DNA of 64,000 nucleotides from Nesterenkonia halophila (GTDB lineage Bacteria; Actinomycetota; Actinomycetes; Actinomycetales; Micrococcaceae), in NCBI RefSeq assembly GCF_009467795.1, contig NZ_WIAX01000009.1, positions 1-64,000 of the forward strand, given 5' to 3'. The notes below the pieces were generated by a model. It did not search any database, was not told where the DNA came from, and saw only the letters and a list, made by a program, of their open reading frames with translations. Of the stretch, positions 44,980-53,793 are shown piece by piece; positions within the stretch are counted from its first letter, which is position 1; each line of letters begins with the position of its first letter. The position numbers were made by a program, and so were the translations under genes.

Positions 44980-45540
44980 ATGGCGCAGCATCAGACCGCA
45001 CTGTTCACCGTCCTGGACGAGACCGAGAAGGGATATGACCGCGACGAGGTCGACGCGTTCATGGACCAGGCCCGCGGGGCCTATGAATCGGGCACCGGCA
45101 TGCCGCTGGCCGAGTTCCGCGAGGCGAGCTTCATGCTCGGCGCCGGCGGCTACGACCCGGAGGAGGTCGACGGCGCGCTGGACCGGCTCGAGGACGCCTT
45201 CGCCGTGGCCGAGCGCGACCGTTACATCGCCCAGCACGGTGAGGACGCCTGGTACGAGCTGCTCGCCGAGCGGGCCGCTCCGCTGCGCGGCCGCATCGAA
45301 CGGCCTGACGGCGCGCGCTTCCGCGGGCCGGCGCATTCGGCCGCGCTGGGCTACCGCCGCGACGAGGTCGACCGGCTCTGCCGCGAGCTCGGCCGCTATC
45401 TGGACGGCGAGAACCCGATGAGCGTCGAGGACATCCGCACGGTCTCCTTCAGCGGTGCCCACGGCTCCAGCGGCTACGACGAGGCGCAGGTCGACGCGTT
45501 CCTCGACCGCATGACCGAGATCATGGCCTCCGTCGGCTGA
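44980..45540 (+). CDS. DivIVA-domain repeat protein
   Basis: The 186-residue acidic protein has four copies of a short DivIVA-type motif: GYDRDEVDAFMDQ (about residue 20), GYDPEEVDGALDR (about 57), GYRRDEVDRLCRE (about 125) and GYDEAQVDAFLDR (about 167). Such repeats occur in actinobacterial cell-division or polar-growth proteins; the real role is unknown. TAGGCT (44967-44972) is 7 nt before the ATG, so it is likely leaderless although only 5 bp from the cdsA stop. Confidence 0.85.
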   Translation: MAQHQTALFTVLDETEKGYDRDEVDAFMDQARGAYESGTGMPLAEFREASFMLGAGGYDPEEVDGALDRLEDAFAVAERDRYIAQHGEDAWYELLAERAAPLRGRIERPDGARFRGPAHSAALGYRRDEVDRLCRELGRYLDGENPMSVEDIRTVSFSGAHGSSGYDEAQVDAFLDRMTEIMASVG

Positions 45541-45596
45541 CAAGGGCTGACAGCGGGCGACGGCGGCGCGAGCCTCCCTGCGGCCGGCGGGCGCGG

Positions 45597-45950
45597 TCAC
45601 CCCTCCATGACGGGACGGACTTCGGTGGAGCCGTAGTGCAGATGCGGCATCCGCTCGGCCACGGCATGGGCGGCGGCCTCGTCCTCCGCCGCGACGGCGT
45701 GGACGGCGAAGATGATGCTGCGGTCCTCGGCCGTCTCCGCATCGGCGGCGTCGGCATCGTGCTCGGACATCGCCCCGAGATGCACGGTCGACTCGTCCAG
45801 CGCCCAGCCGGCGACCAGCGTGCCCTGAGCGCGCAGCTCGGCGTCGAGATCCTGCCAGGCGCGCATCTCCTCGCGCTGCTCGTCGCCGTCCTCGGCAGGA
45901 CCGGTGCCCGGCACGAAGCGATGGATCAGCAGGTGGGTGGGGCGAGTCAT
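45597..45950 (-). CDS. YciI-family protein
   Basis: The 117-residue protein has a dimeric alpha/beta-barrel YCII pattern: LLIHRFVPGTGP, GWALDESTVHLGAM and VHAVAAEDEAAAHAVAERMP. YciI proteins are often called PhnB/DGPF-like; the function is unknown. AGGAGG lies 5 nt before ATG 45950, which fixes the start. It stands alone in the minus direction. Confidence 0.85.
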   Translation of the reverse strand: MTRPTHLLIHRFVPGTGPAEDGDEQREEMRAWQDLDAELRAQGTLVAGWALDESTVHLGAMSEHDADAADAETAEDRSIIFAVHAVAAEDEAAAHAVAERMPHLHYGSTEVRPVMEG

Positions 45951-46179
45951 GGGAACCTCCTGGTCGCGGATGGGCTGCGGCCGCCGGCTCCGGCACCATG
46001 GCCGGACCGCCGCCGCGGCCTCTACCATCAGAGCACGAGCGCCCCGCCGCCGTCAGCATCCGACGCCGCGCACCGCGCCGACCGGCCGCCCCGGTCGAGC
46101 GCCTCGGTGGTCGCCGGCGCAGGAGGTCTCCGCGGCCCCGGGCGCCGGGGACAGATCGCAGAACCGCGGGGAGAACCAC

Positions 46180-46710
46180 ATGAGCTCGCCGAGCAGTCAG
46201 CAGGGCAGTCAGCAGGGCAGTCAACAGGGCAGCCAGCGTCACCTGATCCACATCGAGGCGCCGCGCGAGCAGGTCTGGGCGGCGCTGACCGACCCGGACC
46301 TGACCGAGCGGATCGGCTGTGGCGGACGCGTCGAAGTGGTCCTCGAGCCGGGCGGGCCCTACTGGGCGCACACCACCGATGCGATGAAGCGGAGGGGCCT
46401 GGGCGACGTCGCCGTCACCGGCTCCGTGGTCGCCGTCGACCCGCCGCGGCTGCTCACCCTGGACTGGCGAGCGACCTGGCACGACGAGCCGGCCTCTCGG
46501 GTGACCTGGCAGATCGACGAGGGCCCCGCCGGGGTCTCGCGGGTGACGCTGACCCACGAGCTGCCGGAGTCCCCGCTGACGGCGGCCGACGTCGCCGGCA
46601 CCGACGAGGTCGAGGCCGGGGGAGGCGGCTGGCCGTGGGAGCTGTCCAGTCTGAAGACGCTGCTGGAGACCGGCCGGCCGATGGCCGGCGCCGGGGCTCA
46701 GCCGGATTGA
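46180..46710 (+). CDS. SRPBCC/AHSA1-type START-like protein
   Basis: The 176-residue protein begins with three QQGS units encoded by a 12-bp tandem repeat. The START-like fold follows: IHIEAPREQVWAALTDPDLT, the beta-sheet VVLEPGGPYWAHTT, and the C-terminal helix WPWELSSLKTLLETGRP. Family members bind hydrophobic ligands or act with ArsR regulators; none is adjacent. Its 3' end overlaps the convergent Gfo/Idh/MocA gene by 13 bp. Confidence 0.87.
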   Translation: MSSPSSQQGSQQGSQQGSQRHLIHIEAPREQVWAALTDPDLTERIGCGGRVEVVLEPGGPYWAHTTDAMKRRGLGDVAVTGSVVAVDPPRLLTLDWRATWHDEPASRVTWQIDEGPAGVSRVTLTHELPESPLTAADVAGTDEVEAGGGGWPWELSSLKTLLETGRPMAGAGAQPD

Positions 46711-47738
46711 TCCTCGCCGGGGTAGCGCAGCCCGATCTGCTCGCGGACGGTGTCGAGCAGCTCCATGATAGCCACCGTCTCGTCCAGGCCGAGCGCGGAG
46801 CCCTCGCAGGTGCCGTCGGCGACGGCGGCCTCGGCGGCGAAGGCCTGGTGCTGCATGCCGCGCCCCTCGCCGCGCACGGCGAAGCGCTCGTGCACGGCGG
46901 CGTCGGCGCCGGTGTGCGTGAAGGAGGTGTCGGCGAACCAGATGCCGTCGACGTCGATGCGTCCCTCGGTGCCCAGGATATGGGCGGTGTTCTGCCCCGC
47001 CGCGCGGGAGGAGGACAGCGACGTCGACAGTGTTCCGCCGCGGTGACGCATCACTGTGGCGACCTCGGTGTCGGCTCCGGTGGCGCCGACGCGGGCCTGG
47101 GCGCTCACCTGCTCGACGGGGCCGAGGATGTCCACGGCGAAGGAGAGCGGATAGATCCCCAGATCCAGCAGCGCCCCGCCGCCGAGGGGCAGGGCATTGA
47201 TCCGGTGCTCGGGGTCGGTGGGCAGCGACTGGGCGTGGTCGGCGGAGAGCGTGCGGACCTCGCCGAGGACGCCGGAGGCGACGATCTCGCGGATCCTGAC
47301 CATATGCGGCAGATACCGGGTCCACATCGCCTCCATGGCCAGCAGGCCGCGGGAGCGGGCCATCTCGCGCAGACCGGCCGCCTCGCCGGCGTTCAGCGTG
47401 AAGGGCTTCTCCACCAGCACATGGGTGTCCTGCTCGAGCATCATCGTCGCGTGCGCGGCGTGGAAGGGATGTGGAGTGGCGACGTAGACGATGTCGACGT
47501 CCTCGTCGGCGGCCAGCTGCTCGGAGGAGCCGTGGGCGCGGGGGACGGCGGAGCCGGTGCCGGATCCTGCACCGGCTCGCGTGCCGGATCCCGCGGCGAG
47601 CTCCGCGGCGAAGGCCTCGGCCGACTCCGTCGAGCGCGAACCCACGGCGACGATCTGCCGACCGGCCAGCTGCAGGTCCGCGGCGAAGGCATGGGCGATG
47701 TGTCCGGTCCCGAGGATTCCCCAGCGCAGTGCAGCCAT
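46698..47738 (-). CDS. Gfo/Idh/MocA-family oxidoreductase
   Basis: The 346-residue NAD(P)-dependent enzyme has the N-terminal Rossmann motif LRWGILGTGHIAHAFAADL, then the family EKP motif (HVLVEKPFTLNAGEA, about residues 93-107) and the C-terminal beta-sheet domain. It likely oxidises a sugar or polyol; substrate unknown. Start 47738 is chosen since the Rossmann strand follows directly; TAGGTT on the minus strand lies 8 nt before it. Confidence 0.92.
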   Translation of the reverse strand: MAALRWGILGTGHIAHAFAADLQLAGRQIVAVGSRSTESAEAFAAELAAGSGTRAGAGSGTGSAVPRAHGSSEQLAADEDVDIVYVATPHPFHAAHATMMLEQDTHVLVEKPFTLNAGEAAGLREMARSRGLLAMEAMWTRYLPHMVRIREIVASGVLGEVRTLSADHAQSLPTDPEHRINALPLGGGALLDLGIYPLSFAVDILGPVEQVSAQARVGATGADTEVATVMRHRGGTLSTSLSSSRAAGQNTAHILGTEGRIDVDGIWFADTSFTHTGADAAVHERFAVRGEGRGMQHQAFAAEAAVADGTCEGSALGLDETVAIMELLDTVREQIGLRYPGEDQSG

Positions 47739-47817
47739 AGGTTCTGAACCTACCAGCATGGTGCTCGCCGGAGTGATCGGCGTCACCGGCGCGGGTTCCG
47801 GCGCGCCGGCGGACGCC

Positions 47818-48285
47818 TCAGTCGAGCTGCAGGAGGATCTCCTCGACGACTTCGGCACGGACGTTGGAGAAGCTCGACTCGCGCCCGATCTCGCGGAAGC
47901 CCAGCGCCTGCAGGATGGACAGCGTGCCGCCGTTGTCCGTCACGACACGGGCGGACACCGGACGCTCGGGGAAGTCCTCCAGGAAGCGGGTCACCGCCGA
48001 GCGGGTCAGCCCGCGGCCCCAGAAGCGCTTGTCCGTCCAGAACATGATCTCGCGCGAGTCCTCGTCCTCGAAGGCGGCGATCGATCCGACGGGCTCGCCG
48101 TCGAGGTCGATGGTCCGCACGATGGTGTCGTCCGAGGAGAGCAGCTCGTGCCAGTGGTGGTCGAAGATCGAGCGATCCGACGGGTTCGTCGAGGCGAAGC
48201 CGGCCATATGGGCGGCGTCGGCGTCCTGCTGGAACTCGAAGAAGCGATCCAGGTCGCTGGACTGGACTTCCCGCAGCGTGATCAT
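47818..48285 (-). CDS. GNAT-family N-acetyltransferase
   Basis: The 155-residue protein has a GNAT fold: ITLREVQSSDLDRFFEFQQD, the acetyl-CoA loop DKRFWGRGLTRSAVTRFLED and the C-terminal VVTDNGGTLSILQALGFREIG. This is the RimJ/RimL-like small acetyltransferase type, substrate unknown. The start at 48285 is the last ATG before the domain. Confidence 0.88.
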   Translation of the reverse strand: MITLREVQSSDLDRFFEFQQDADAAHMAGFASTNPSDRSIFDHHWHELLSSDDTIVRTIDLDGEPVGSIAAFEDEDSREIMFWTDKRFWGRGLTRSAVTRFLEDFPERPVSARVVTDNGGTLSILQALGFREIGRESSFSNVRAEVVEEILLQLD

Positions 48286-48505
48286 CGCGATGAGGCTCCT
48301 CGTGGTCGGACACGGCATGGGCTGGGAGGACCGGCCGGGGCGCCGGGCGGTGCATCGGTCAGGGTCGCACACGTCATCGGGCGCGGCGACGGCAGGGGAC
48401 GGGCCCCTGCGTGTCCTGCCAGCGTACCGGTCGTGCCGCCGATCGTGCGCACCGATTCCGACATGGGATTCCGCGCCCGCCGTCGGCCGGGGCGATAATG
48501 GCCCC

Positions 48506-49936
48506 ATGCAGTCCTCCCGGAATCCCGACGCCGACGCCGACGCCGTCCCGTCGCCAGCCGCCGACGCCGCCGCAGCTCCCGCCGCCGCAGATCCCGATGC
48601 CGTCGCGGCCGCCGTGGCCGATGCGGCCGATCCCGCAGCCGTCGAGCACCTCGCCGCGCGCCTGCCCAGCACGGCGGCGACCGGAGTGCGCCGGCTGGCG
48701 CTGCTGGGCTCCACCGGCTCGATCGGCACCCAGGCGCTGCAGGTCGTCGCCGCCAATCCCGGACGCTTCGAGGTGCTCGCGCTGGCCGCCGGCCGCGCCA
48801 CCGAGCAGCTCGCCGCCCAGGTCGCGGCCACCGGGGCGGCGGTGGTCGGCATCGCCGTCGACGGCGGCACCGCCGAGAATCCGGAGAACCCGCCGCTGGT
48901 CGAGGCGCTGGCCGACGCCGGCGTCGGCCACGAGGTCCAGATCCACACAGGCGAGGACGCCGCGGAGTCCTGTGCGGGCGTCGGCGCCGACGTCGTGCTC
49001 AACGGCATGACCGGCTCGGTCGGGCTGCGTCCGACGCTGGCGGCCCTGGACTCCGGGGCCACGCTGGCGCTGGCGAACAAGGAGTCGCTGGTCGTCGGCG
49101 GGGCGCTGGTCGCCGCCGCCGTGCAGCGGCCCGGGCAGGTCGTGCCCGTCGACTCCGAGCACTCGGCGCTGGCCCAGGCACTGAGCTCCGGCCGCCACGA
49201 GCGCGGCCTCTGCGCGGCGACGCATATGCCGCACCAGCCCGGTGCGAGCGAGGTGCACCGGCTGATCATCACCGCTTCCGGCGGGCCGTTCCGCGGCTGG
49301 GACGCCGCCCGGCTGGCCGAGGTCACCCCGCGGCAGGCGCTGCGGCACCCGAACTTCGCCATGGGCCGGATGGTGACCACCAACTCGGCGACGATGGTCA
49401 ACAAGGCCCTGGAAGTCGTCGAGGCGCATCTTCTCTTCGACGTCCCGCTGGATGACATCGTCCCGGTGGTCCACCCGCAGCAGATCATCCACTCGCTGGT
49501 GGAGTTCCGCGACGGCTCCACGCTGGCCCAGGCCGGGCCGCCGCGGATGCTGGTGCCCATCGCCCTCGGGCTGTCCTGGCCGCACCGGCTGGCCGCCGTC
49601 GACGAGCCGGTGGACTGGACGCGTCCGATGAGCTGGGACTTCGAGCCGCTCGACGACGCGGCCTTCCCGGCAGTGCGGCTGGCCAAGCAGGCCGCGGCGG
49701 CCTCGCCGACGCATATGGCCGTCTACAACGCGGCCAATGAGCAGGCCGTCGAGGCCTTCCACGCCGGACGGCTGAGCTTCCCGGGCATCCTGGCCACCGT
49801 CCAGGAGGTGCTCGCCGCCCATGACGGTCGCACGGCGCCGACGCCGAGCCTCGAGGACGTGCTCGGCGCCGAGCAGCGGGCCCGAGCGCTGGCCGAGGAG
49901 CACATCGCCGCCGCACGCCGGACAGTGGGAGGCTGA
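48506..49936 (+). CDS. dxr: 1-deoxy-D-xylulose 5-phosphate reductoisomerase
   Basis: The 476-residue enzyme makes 2-C-methyl-D-erythritol 4-phosphate in the MEP isoprenoid pathway. Motifs: NADPH-binding LGSTGSIGTQAL (about residue 72), NGMTGSVGLRPTLAAL, LANKESLVVGG, metal site PVDSEHSA, and the flexible loop ASGGPFRG then HPNFAMGRMVTTNSATMVNK. The first 60 residues are an unusual Ala/Asp-rich extension. GATAAT 6 nt before ATG 48506 supports this leaderless start. Coupled to rseP by a 4-bp gap. Confidence 0.96.
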   Translation: MQSSRNPDADADAVPSPAADAAAAPAAADPDAVAAAVADAADPAAVEHLAARLPSTAATGVRRLALLGSTGSIGTQALQVVAANPGRFEVLALAAGRATEQLAAQVAATGAAVVGIAVDGGTAENPENPPLVEALADAGVGHEVQIHTGEDAAESCAGVGADVVLNGMTGSVGLRPTLAALDSGATLALANKESLVVGGALVAAAVQRPGQVVPVDSEHSALAQALSSGRHERGLCAATHMPHQPGASEVHRLIITASGGPFRGWDAARLAEVTPRQALRHPNFAMGRMVTTNSATMVNKALEVVEAHLLFDVPLDDIVPVVHPQQIIHSLVEFRDGSTLAQAGPPRMLVPIALGLSWPHRLAAVDEPVDWTRPMSWDFEPLDDAAFPAVRLAKQAAAASPTHMAVYNAANEQAVEAFHAGRLSFPGILATVQEVLAAHDGRTAPTPSLEDVLGAEQRARALAEEHIAAARRTVGG

Positions 49937-49940
49937 CCCC

Positions 49941-51464
49941 ATGGACATCCTGCTGGTGACCGCCGGAGTGCTGATCGTCGCGCTGGGCATCGCGCTGTCC
50001 ATCGCCCTGCACGAGATCGGCCATCTGCTGCCGGCCAAGCTGTTCAACGTCCGCGTCACCCAGTACATGGTCGGCTTCGGCCCCACGCTCTTCTCGCGGC
50101 GCCGCGGCGAGACCGAGTACGGGATCAAAGCGATCCCGCTGGGCGGCTATGTGGCGATGATCGGCATGTACCCGCCGCCGGAGCCGCACCGGGCCGACGG
50201 CGCGGAGGACGGATCGGAGGCCGACGCCGACGTCGACGACCCGCCGCCGTCGGACGTGCCCGCCGAGTGGGCCGCCGAGTACGCCCAGGCCCCCGGCGCG
50301 CCGGGGCAGGCAGGAGACGCCGGCGGAGCCGCGGGCGCCGAGGAGGGACGTCCCGGCGGCACGCGCACCGTCGCCTCGCAGTCCACCGGACTGTTCCAGC
50401 AGCTCTCCGCCGATGCCCGGCAGACCGCCGCCGAGGAGCTGCGCGAGGGCGACGAGGACCGGATGTTCCACCGGCTGGCCGTCTGGAAGCGGATCATCAT
50501 CATGCTCGGCGGCCCGGCGATGAACCTGGTCATCGCGCTGGCGCTCACCGCCGGCACGATCTCGCTGCACGGCACCGCCGAGCCGACCACTCAGCTGCGC
50601 ACCGTCTACGAATGTGTGGCCACCGAGGACGCCGTCGCCGGCGGGCAGCAGAGCTGCGGCGCCGACGACCCCGCCGGTCCCGCCTATGCGGCCGGACTGC
50701 GCCCCGGCGACGAGATCGTCTCGTTCGCCGGCGCGGACGTCGACGGCTGGGACGAGCTCACCGGGCTCATCCGGCAGGCGGCGGGGGAGACCAGCTCCAT
50801 CGGGTACCAGCGCGACGGCGAGCAGCACACCGCGCAGATCACGCCGATACGCGCCGAACGGCCGGTCATCGGGGCGCTGGGCCGGGCCGAGCGCGACGGC
50901 GCCGGCGAGATCGTCACCGAGGAGGTCGGCTTCATCGGCGTCGGAGCCGACCAGGCGATGGTCCGGCAGCCGCCCTGGGAGGCGGGCCCGCAGGTCTACC
51001 ACCAGTCCACGGCGGTCTTCGGGGTGGTCGCCGAGCTGCCGATGCGGCTCTACGACGTCGCGCTGGCGACCTTCACCGAGGCCGAGCGCGACCCCGACGG
51101 GCCGATGAGCGTCGTCGGCGTCGGGCGCATCGCCGGCGAGCTCTCGGTCCAGGACCAGATCCCGGTGGAGTCGCGGCTGGCCACGCTGGTCTCGCTGGTG
51201 GCCGGGGTCAACGTCGCGCTGATGGTCTTCAACCTGCTGCCGCTGCTGCCGCTCGACGGCGGGCATGTCGCCGGCGCGCTCTACGAGGCGCTGCGCCGTC
51301 GGCTGGCGAAGCTGCGCGGCAGGCCCGACCCCGGGCCCTTCGACCTGTCGAAGATGCTGCCGCTGACCTACGTGGTCGCCGCGCTGCTGCTGGGCATGGG
51401 GGTGCTGCTGATCTTCGCCGACATCGTCGAGCCGATCCGGCTCTTCAGCGACACAGCCCCCTGA
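49941..51464 (+). CDS. rseP: RseP/Rip1-type site-2 protease (M50)
   Basis: The 507-residue membrane metalloprotease has HEIGH (about residues 25-29) in its first helix and PLDGGH near 440 for zinc. A PDZ domain sits between (about 240-320, YAAGLRPGDEIVSFAGADVD). The loop after the first membrane hairpin (about 75-165) is acidic and Pro/Gly/Ala-rich, making it longer than E. coli RseP (450). Such proteases cleave anti-sigma factors within the membrane. The dxr-rseP order is standard in actinobacteria. Confidence 0.94.
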   Translation: MDILLVTAGVLIVALGIALSIALHEIGHLLPAKLFNVRVTQYMVGFGPTLFSRRRGETEYGIKAIPLGGYVAMIGMYPPPEPHRADGAEDGSEADADVDDPPPSDVPAEWAAEYAQAPGAPGQAGDAGGAAGAEEGRPGGTRTVASQSTGLFQQLSADARQTAAEELREGDEDRMFHRLAVWKRIIIMLGGPAMNLVIALALTAGTISLHGTAEPTTQLRTVYECVATEDAVAGGQQSCGADDPAGPAYAAGLRPGDEIVSFAGADVDGWDELTGLIRQAAGETSSIGYQRDGEQHTAQITPIRAERPVIGALGRAERDGAGEIVTEEVGFIGVGADQAMVRQPPWEAGPQVYHQSTAVFGVVAELPMRLYDVALATFTEAERDPDGPMSVVGVGRIAGELSVQDQIPVESRLATLVSLVAGVNVALMVFNLLPLLPLDGGHVAGALYEALRRRLAKLRGRPDPGPFDLSKMLPLTYVVAALLLGMGVLLIFADIVEPIRLFSDTAP

Positions 51465-51533
51465 TCGACGCCCGCCCCTGAGCGACGCCCGCCCCTGAGC
51501 GACACCGACCTCTGAGCGGCGCCGGCCCCTGAG
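51449..51533. repeat. 17-bp tandem repeats derived from the rseP 3' end
   Basis: Five head-to-tail 17-bp units. The first is the rseP end itself (51449-51465, containing its stop), followed by two identical units CGACGCCCGCCCCTGAG and two degenerate ones. Each unit carries a TGA. It looks like tandem duplication of the last codons. Confidence 0.75.
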
Positions 51534-51586
51534 CGGGGCGCCGCCGGGCCGCCGCGAGGGGGCGTCTCAGTGCGCCTGAGCCCGCC

Positions 51587-52819
51587 TCAGTCCGCCGCCG
51601 GCGCGGGGGAGGAGGCGGCCGCGGCGGCCAGCGCGTCGACGCCGGCGGGCGAGAGGGCGTGGTGCAGCGCCAGGATGCTGGCTCCGCGCGTGCCGGCGCC
51701 GTGGTGCTCGACGGCCTGGCGGATGTCGAGCTGCTGGGTCGCCAGCGGCATCGCCCGCTGGAAGACCACTTCGCGCACGCCGGCCAGCAGATGCTCGCCG
51801 GCGGCGGCCATGCGTCCGCCGACGGCGATGACCTCGGGGTTGAGGAAGCTGATCGAGGCGGCCAGCACCTCTCCCAGGTCCCGGCCGGCCTGCCGGACCG
51901 CGCCCATGGCCTCGAGGTCTCCGGCGTCGACGAGCCGGACGACGTCGCCGCCGGTGGAGATCTCGGGGTGGCCGGCCTCGCGCAGGATCGCCGCGATCCG
52001 TGTGCCGGAGGCGACCGCCTCCAGGCAGCCTTCGTTGCCGCAGCGGCAGAAGATGCCGTCGCCCGAGCTGACCCGGACATGGCCGATGTCGCCGGCGATG
52101 CCCTGGGCTCCGCGCTGCAGCCGTCCGCCGGAGATGATGCCGGCGCCGATGCCGGTGGCGACTTTGACGAAGAGGAAGTGCTCGGCGCTGCGGCTGAGCT
52201 GGCTGTGCTCGCCGAGGGCCATGATGTTGACGTCGTTGTCCACCAGCACCAGCGCGCTCAGGTGCTGGCGGAACCAGCCCGGCACGTCGAAGCCGTCCCA
52301 GCCGGGCATGATCGGCGGGCGGCTGGGTCGGCCGGTGCCGAAGTGCACCGGTCCGGGCAGGCCGATGCCCACCGCCATGATCGCCCGGCGCTCGCGGCCG
52401 ATGCGGGTCAGCAGCTCGTCGGCGCGCTCCAGCACCCGTCCCAGCAGCTGCTCAGGGCCGGCGGCGATGTCCACCGGTTCCTCGGCGGCGGCGAGCTGCC
52501 GGTTGAGCAGATCGCAGACCGCCAGGCGCAGGTGGGAGGCGCCGAGGTCCACGGCCAGCACGAGCCGGGACTCCGGGAGGAGGGCGACCCGACGGGGAGG
52601 TCGCCCGCCGGTGGAGGCGCCGTCGGTGGCCGAGCCGACCAGGCCTAGTTCGGTGAGCGCGGCCAGCCGATCGTTGATCGTCGAGCGAGCCATGCCGGTC
52701 CGGTCGGCGAGCTCGGTGCGCGTCTTGGGCGTGCCGTCGCGCAGCAGCTGGAACACGCCGCTGGGGCCGCTCGGGCCGCCGGCGCCCAGGGGGTTGGGGA
52801 GCAGGTGGTCGGTCTCCAT
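51587..52819 (-). CDS. ROK-family transcriptional regulator
   Basis: The 410-residue protein has an N-terminal winged HTH (about residues 15-70: KTRTELADRTGMARSTINDR) and a ROK sugar-kinase-like domain with LAVDLGASHLRLAV and the zinc/ROK signature CRCGNEGCLEAVASG (about residues 252-266). It should respond to a sugar or sugar phosphate. Divergent from the four-gene sugar cassette at 52975, so it is the probable repressor. Start 52819 (METDHLL) chosen; ATG 52825 is an alternative. Confidence 0.92.
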   Translation of the reverse strand: METDHLLPNPLGAGGPSGPSGVFQLLRDGTPKTRTELADRTGMARSTINDRLAALTELGLVGSATDGASTGGRPPRRVALLPESRLVLAVDLGASHLRLAVCDLLNRQLAAAEEPVDIAAGPEQLLGRVLERADELLTRIGRERRAIMAVGIGLPGPVHFGTGRPSRPPIMPGWDGFDVPGWFRQHLSALVLVDNDVNIMALGEHSQLSRSAEHFLFVKVATGIGAGIISGGRLQRGAQGIAGDIGHVRVSSGDGIFCRCGNEGCLEAVASGTRIAAILREAGHPEISTGGDVVRLVDAGDLEAMGAVRQAGRDLGEVLAASISFLNPEVIAVGGRMAAAGEHLLAGVREVVFQRAMPLATQQLDIRQAVEHHGAGTRGASILALHHALSPAGVDALAAAAASSPAPAAD

Positions 52820-52881
52820 GATCATCCAGTGAATCACACTTCTCACGCGGTTCGTCCAATTATCGGCGATTTCTTCCGAAG

Positions 52882-52915
52882 TTCTGTTGACCCCCGACAG
52901 AAGTGCGCATAGTGT
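52882..52915 (+). promoter_or_regulatory. Promoter and putative ROK operator of the sugar cassette
   Basis: TTGACC (52887-52892), 17 bp, TAGTGT (52910-52915) is the best -35/-10 pair in the window. TTCTGT and ACAGAA (52882-52887 and 52897-52902, extending to 8-bp arms with one mismatch) form an inverted repeat across the -35. Confidence 0.65.
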
Positions 52916-52974
52916 GACGAGAACAATCCGGCCGTGATGCCGATCACACGATGCGAAGGAGCGACAGCCTCGCC

Positions 52975-53706
52975 ATGAAGACCCCCTCCATCCAGCTGTA
53001 CACCGTGCGCGAGGCCCTCGACGCCGACCCGGCCGGCACGCTCGAGCGCCTGGCGACGATCGGCTTCACCCAGGTAGAGCCCTTCGGTCTGGACGCCCGC
53101 GCCGCCGTGCTGGCCGAGCCGCTGCGCCGTCTCGGGCTGACCGCGCCGACGGCGCACGTGAAGCTCGTCGACGGCGACCCCCGGGCGGCCTTCGACGCCG
53201 CCGAGAGCCTCGGCGTCTCGACGGTCATCGACCCGATGATCGACCCGCGGCGCTGGACCACCCGCGAGGACGTCGAGGGCGTGGCCGCGGAGCTGCGCGG
53301 GCTCGCCGCACAGGCCGCCGATCGCGGCCTGCGGGTCGGCTATCACAACCACGCCTTCGAGGTGGAGAACCGCATCGACGGCGTTCCGGCGCTGGAGATC
53401 CTCGCCGCGGCCGTCGGCGAGGCGGTCGATCTGGAAGTCGACACCTACTGGGCCGAAGTCGGCGGGGTCTCCGCCGTGGAGCTGCTGTCACGGCTGGGCG
53501 AGCAGGTGGTGGCCCTGCACGTGAAGGACGGCCCGCGCACCCGCGAGAACACCGACCAGGTCGCCGTCGGCTCCGGAGACCTGCCCGTCGCCGAGATCCT
53601 CGCCGCCGCGCCGCAGGCGCTGCCCGTCGTCGAGCTGGACGACCACGCCGGCGAGATCTTCGCCGCCGTCGAGGCCAGCCGCCGCTTCCTCGCCGACCTC
53701 GCCTGA
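52975..53706 (+). CDS. Sugar phosphate isomerase/epimerase (TIM-barrel, AP_endonuc_2)
   Basis: The 243-residue protein is a xylose-isomerase-like TIM barrel: KTPSIQLYTVREALDADPAG, YHNHAFEVE, LEVDTYWAEVGG (metal Asp) and ALHVKDGPRTRENTDQVAVG with metal-binding His and Asp residues. It is likely a keto-sugar isomerase, epimerase or inosose-type dehydratase. ATG 52975 is used; AAGGAG lies about 13 nt before it, and an in-frame ATG at 52951 has no ribosome-binding site. First gene of the cassette. Confidence 0.9.
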   Translation: MKTPSIQLYTVREALDADPAGTLERLATIGFTQVEPFGLDARAAVLAEPLRRLGLTAPTAHVKLVDGDPRAAFDAAESLGVSTVIDPMIDPRRWTTREDVEGVAAELRGLAAQAADRGLRVGYHNHAFEVENRIDGVPALEILAAAVGEAVDLEVDTYWAEVGGVSAVELLSRLGEQVVALHVKDGPRTRENTDQVAVGSGDLPVAEILAAAPQALPVVELDDHAGEIFAAVEASRRFLADLA

Positions 53707-53793
53707 CCCGGACGCCGGCCTCGCCCGCCGCTCAGCATCGCGCTCATCATCGCGCTCACTGCCCGATCACCGCTTCGAAGGAGCACCCCCCGC

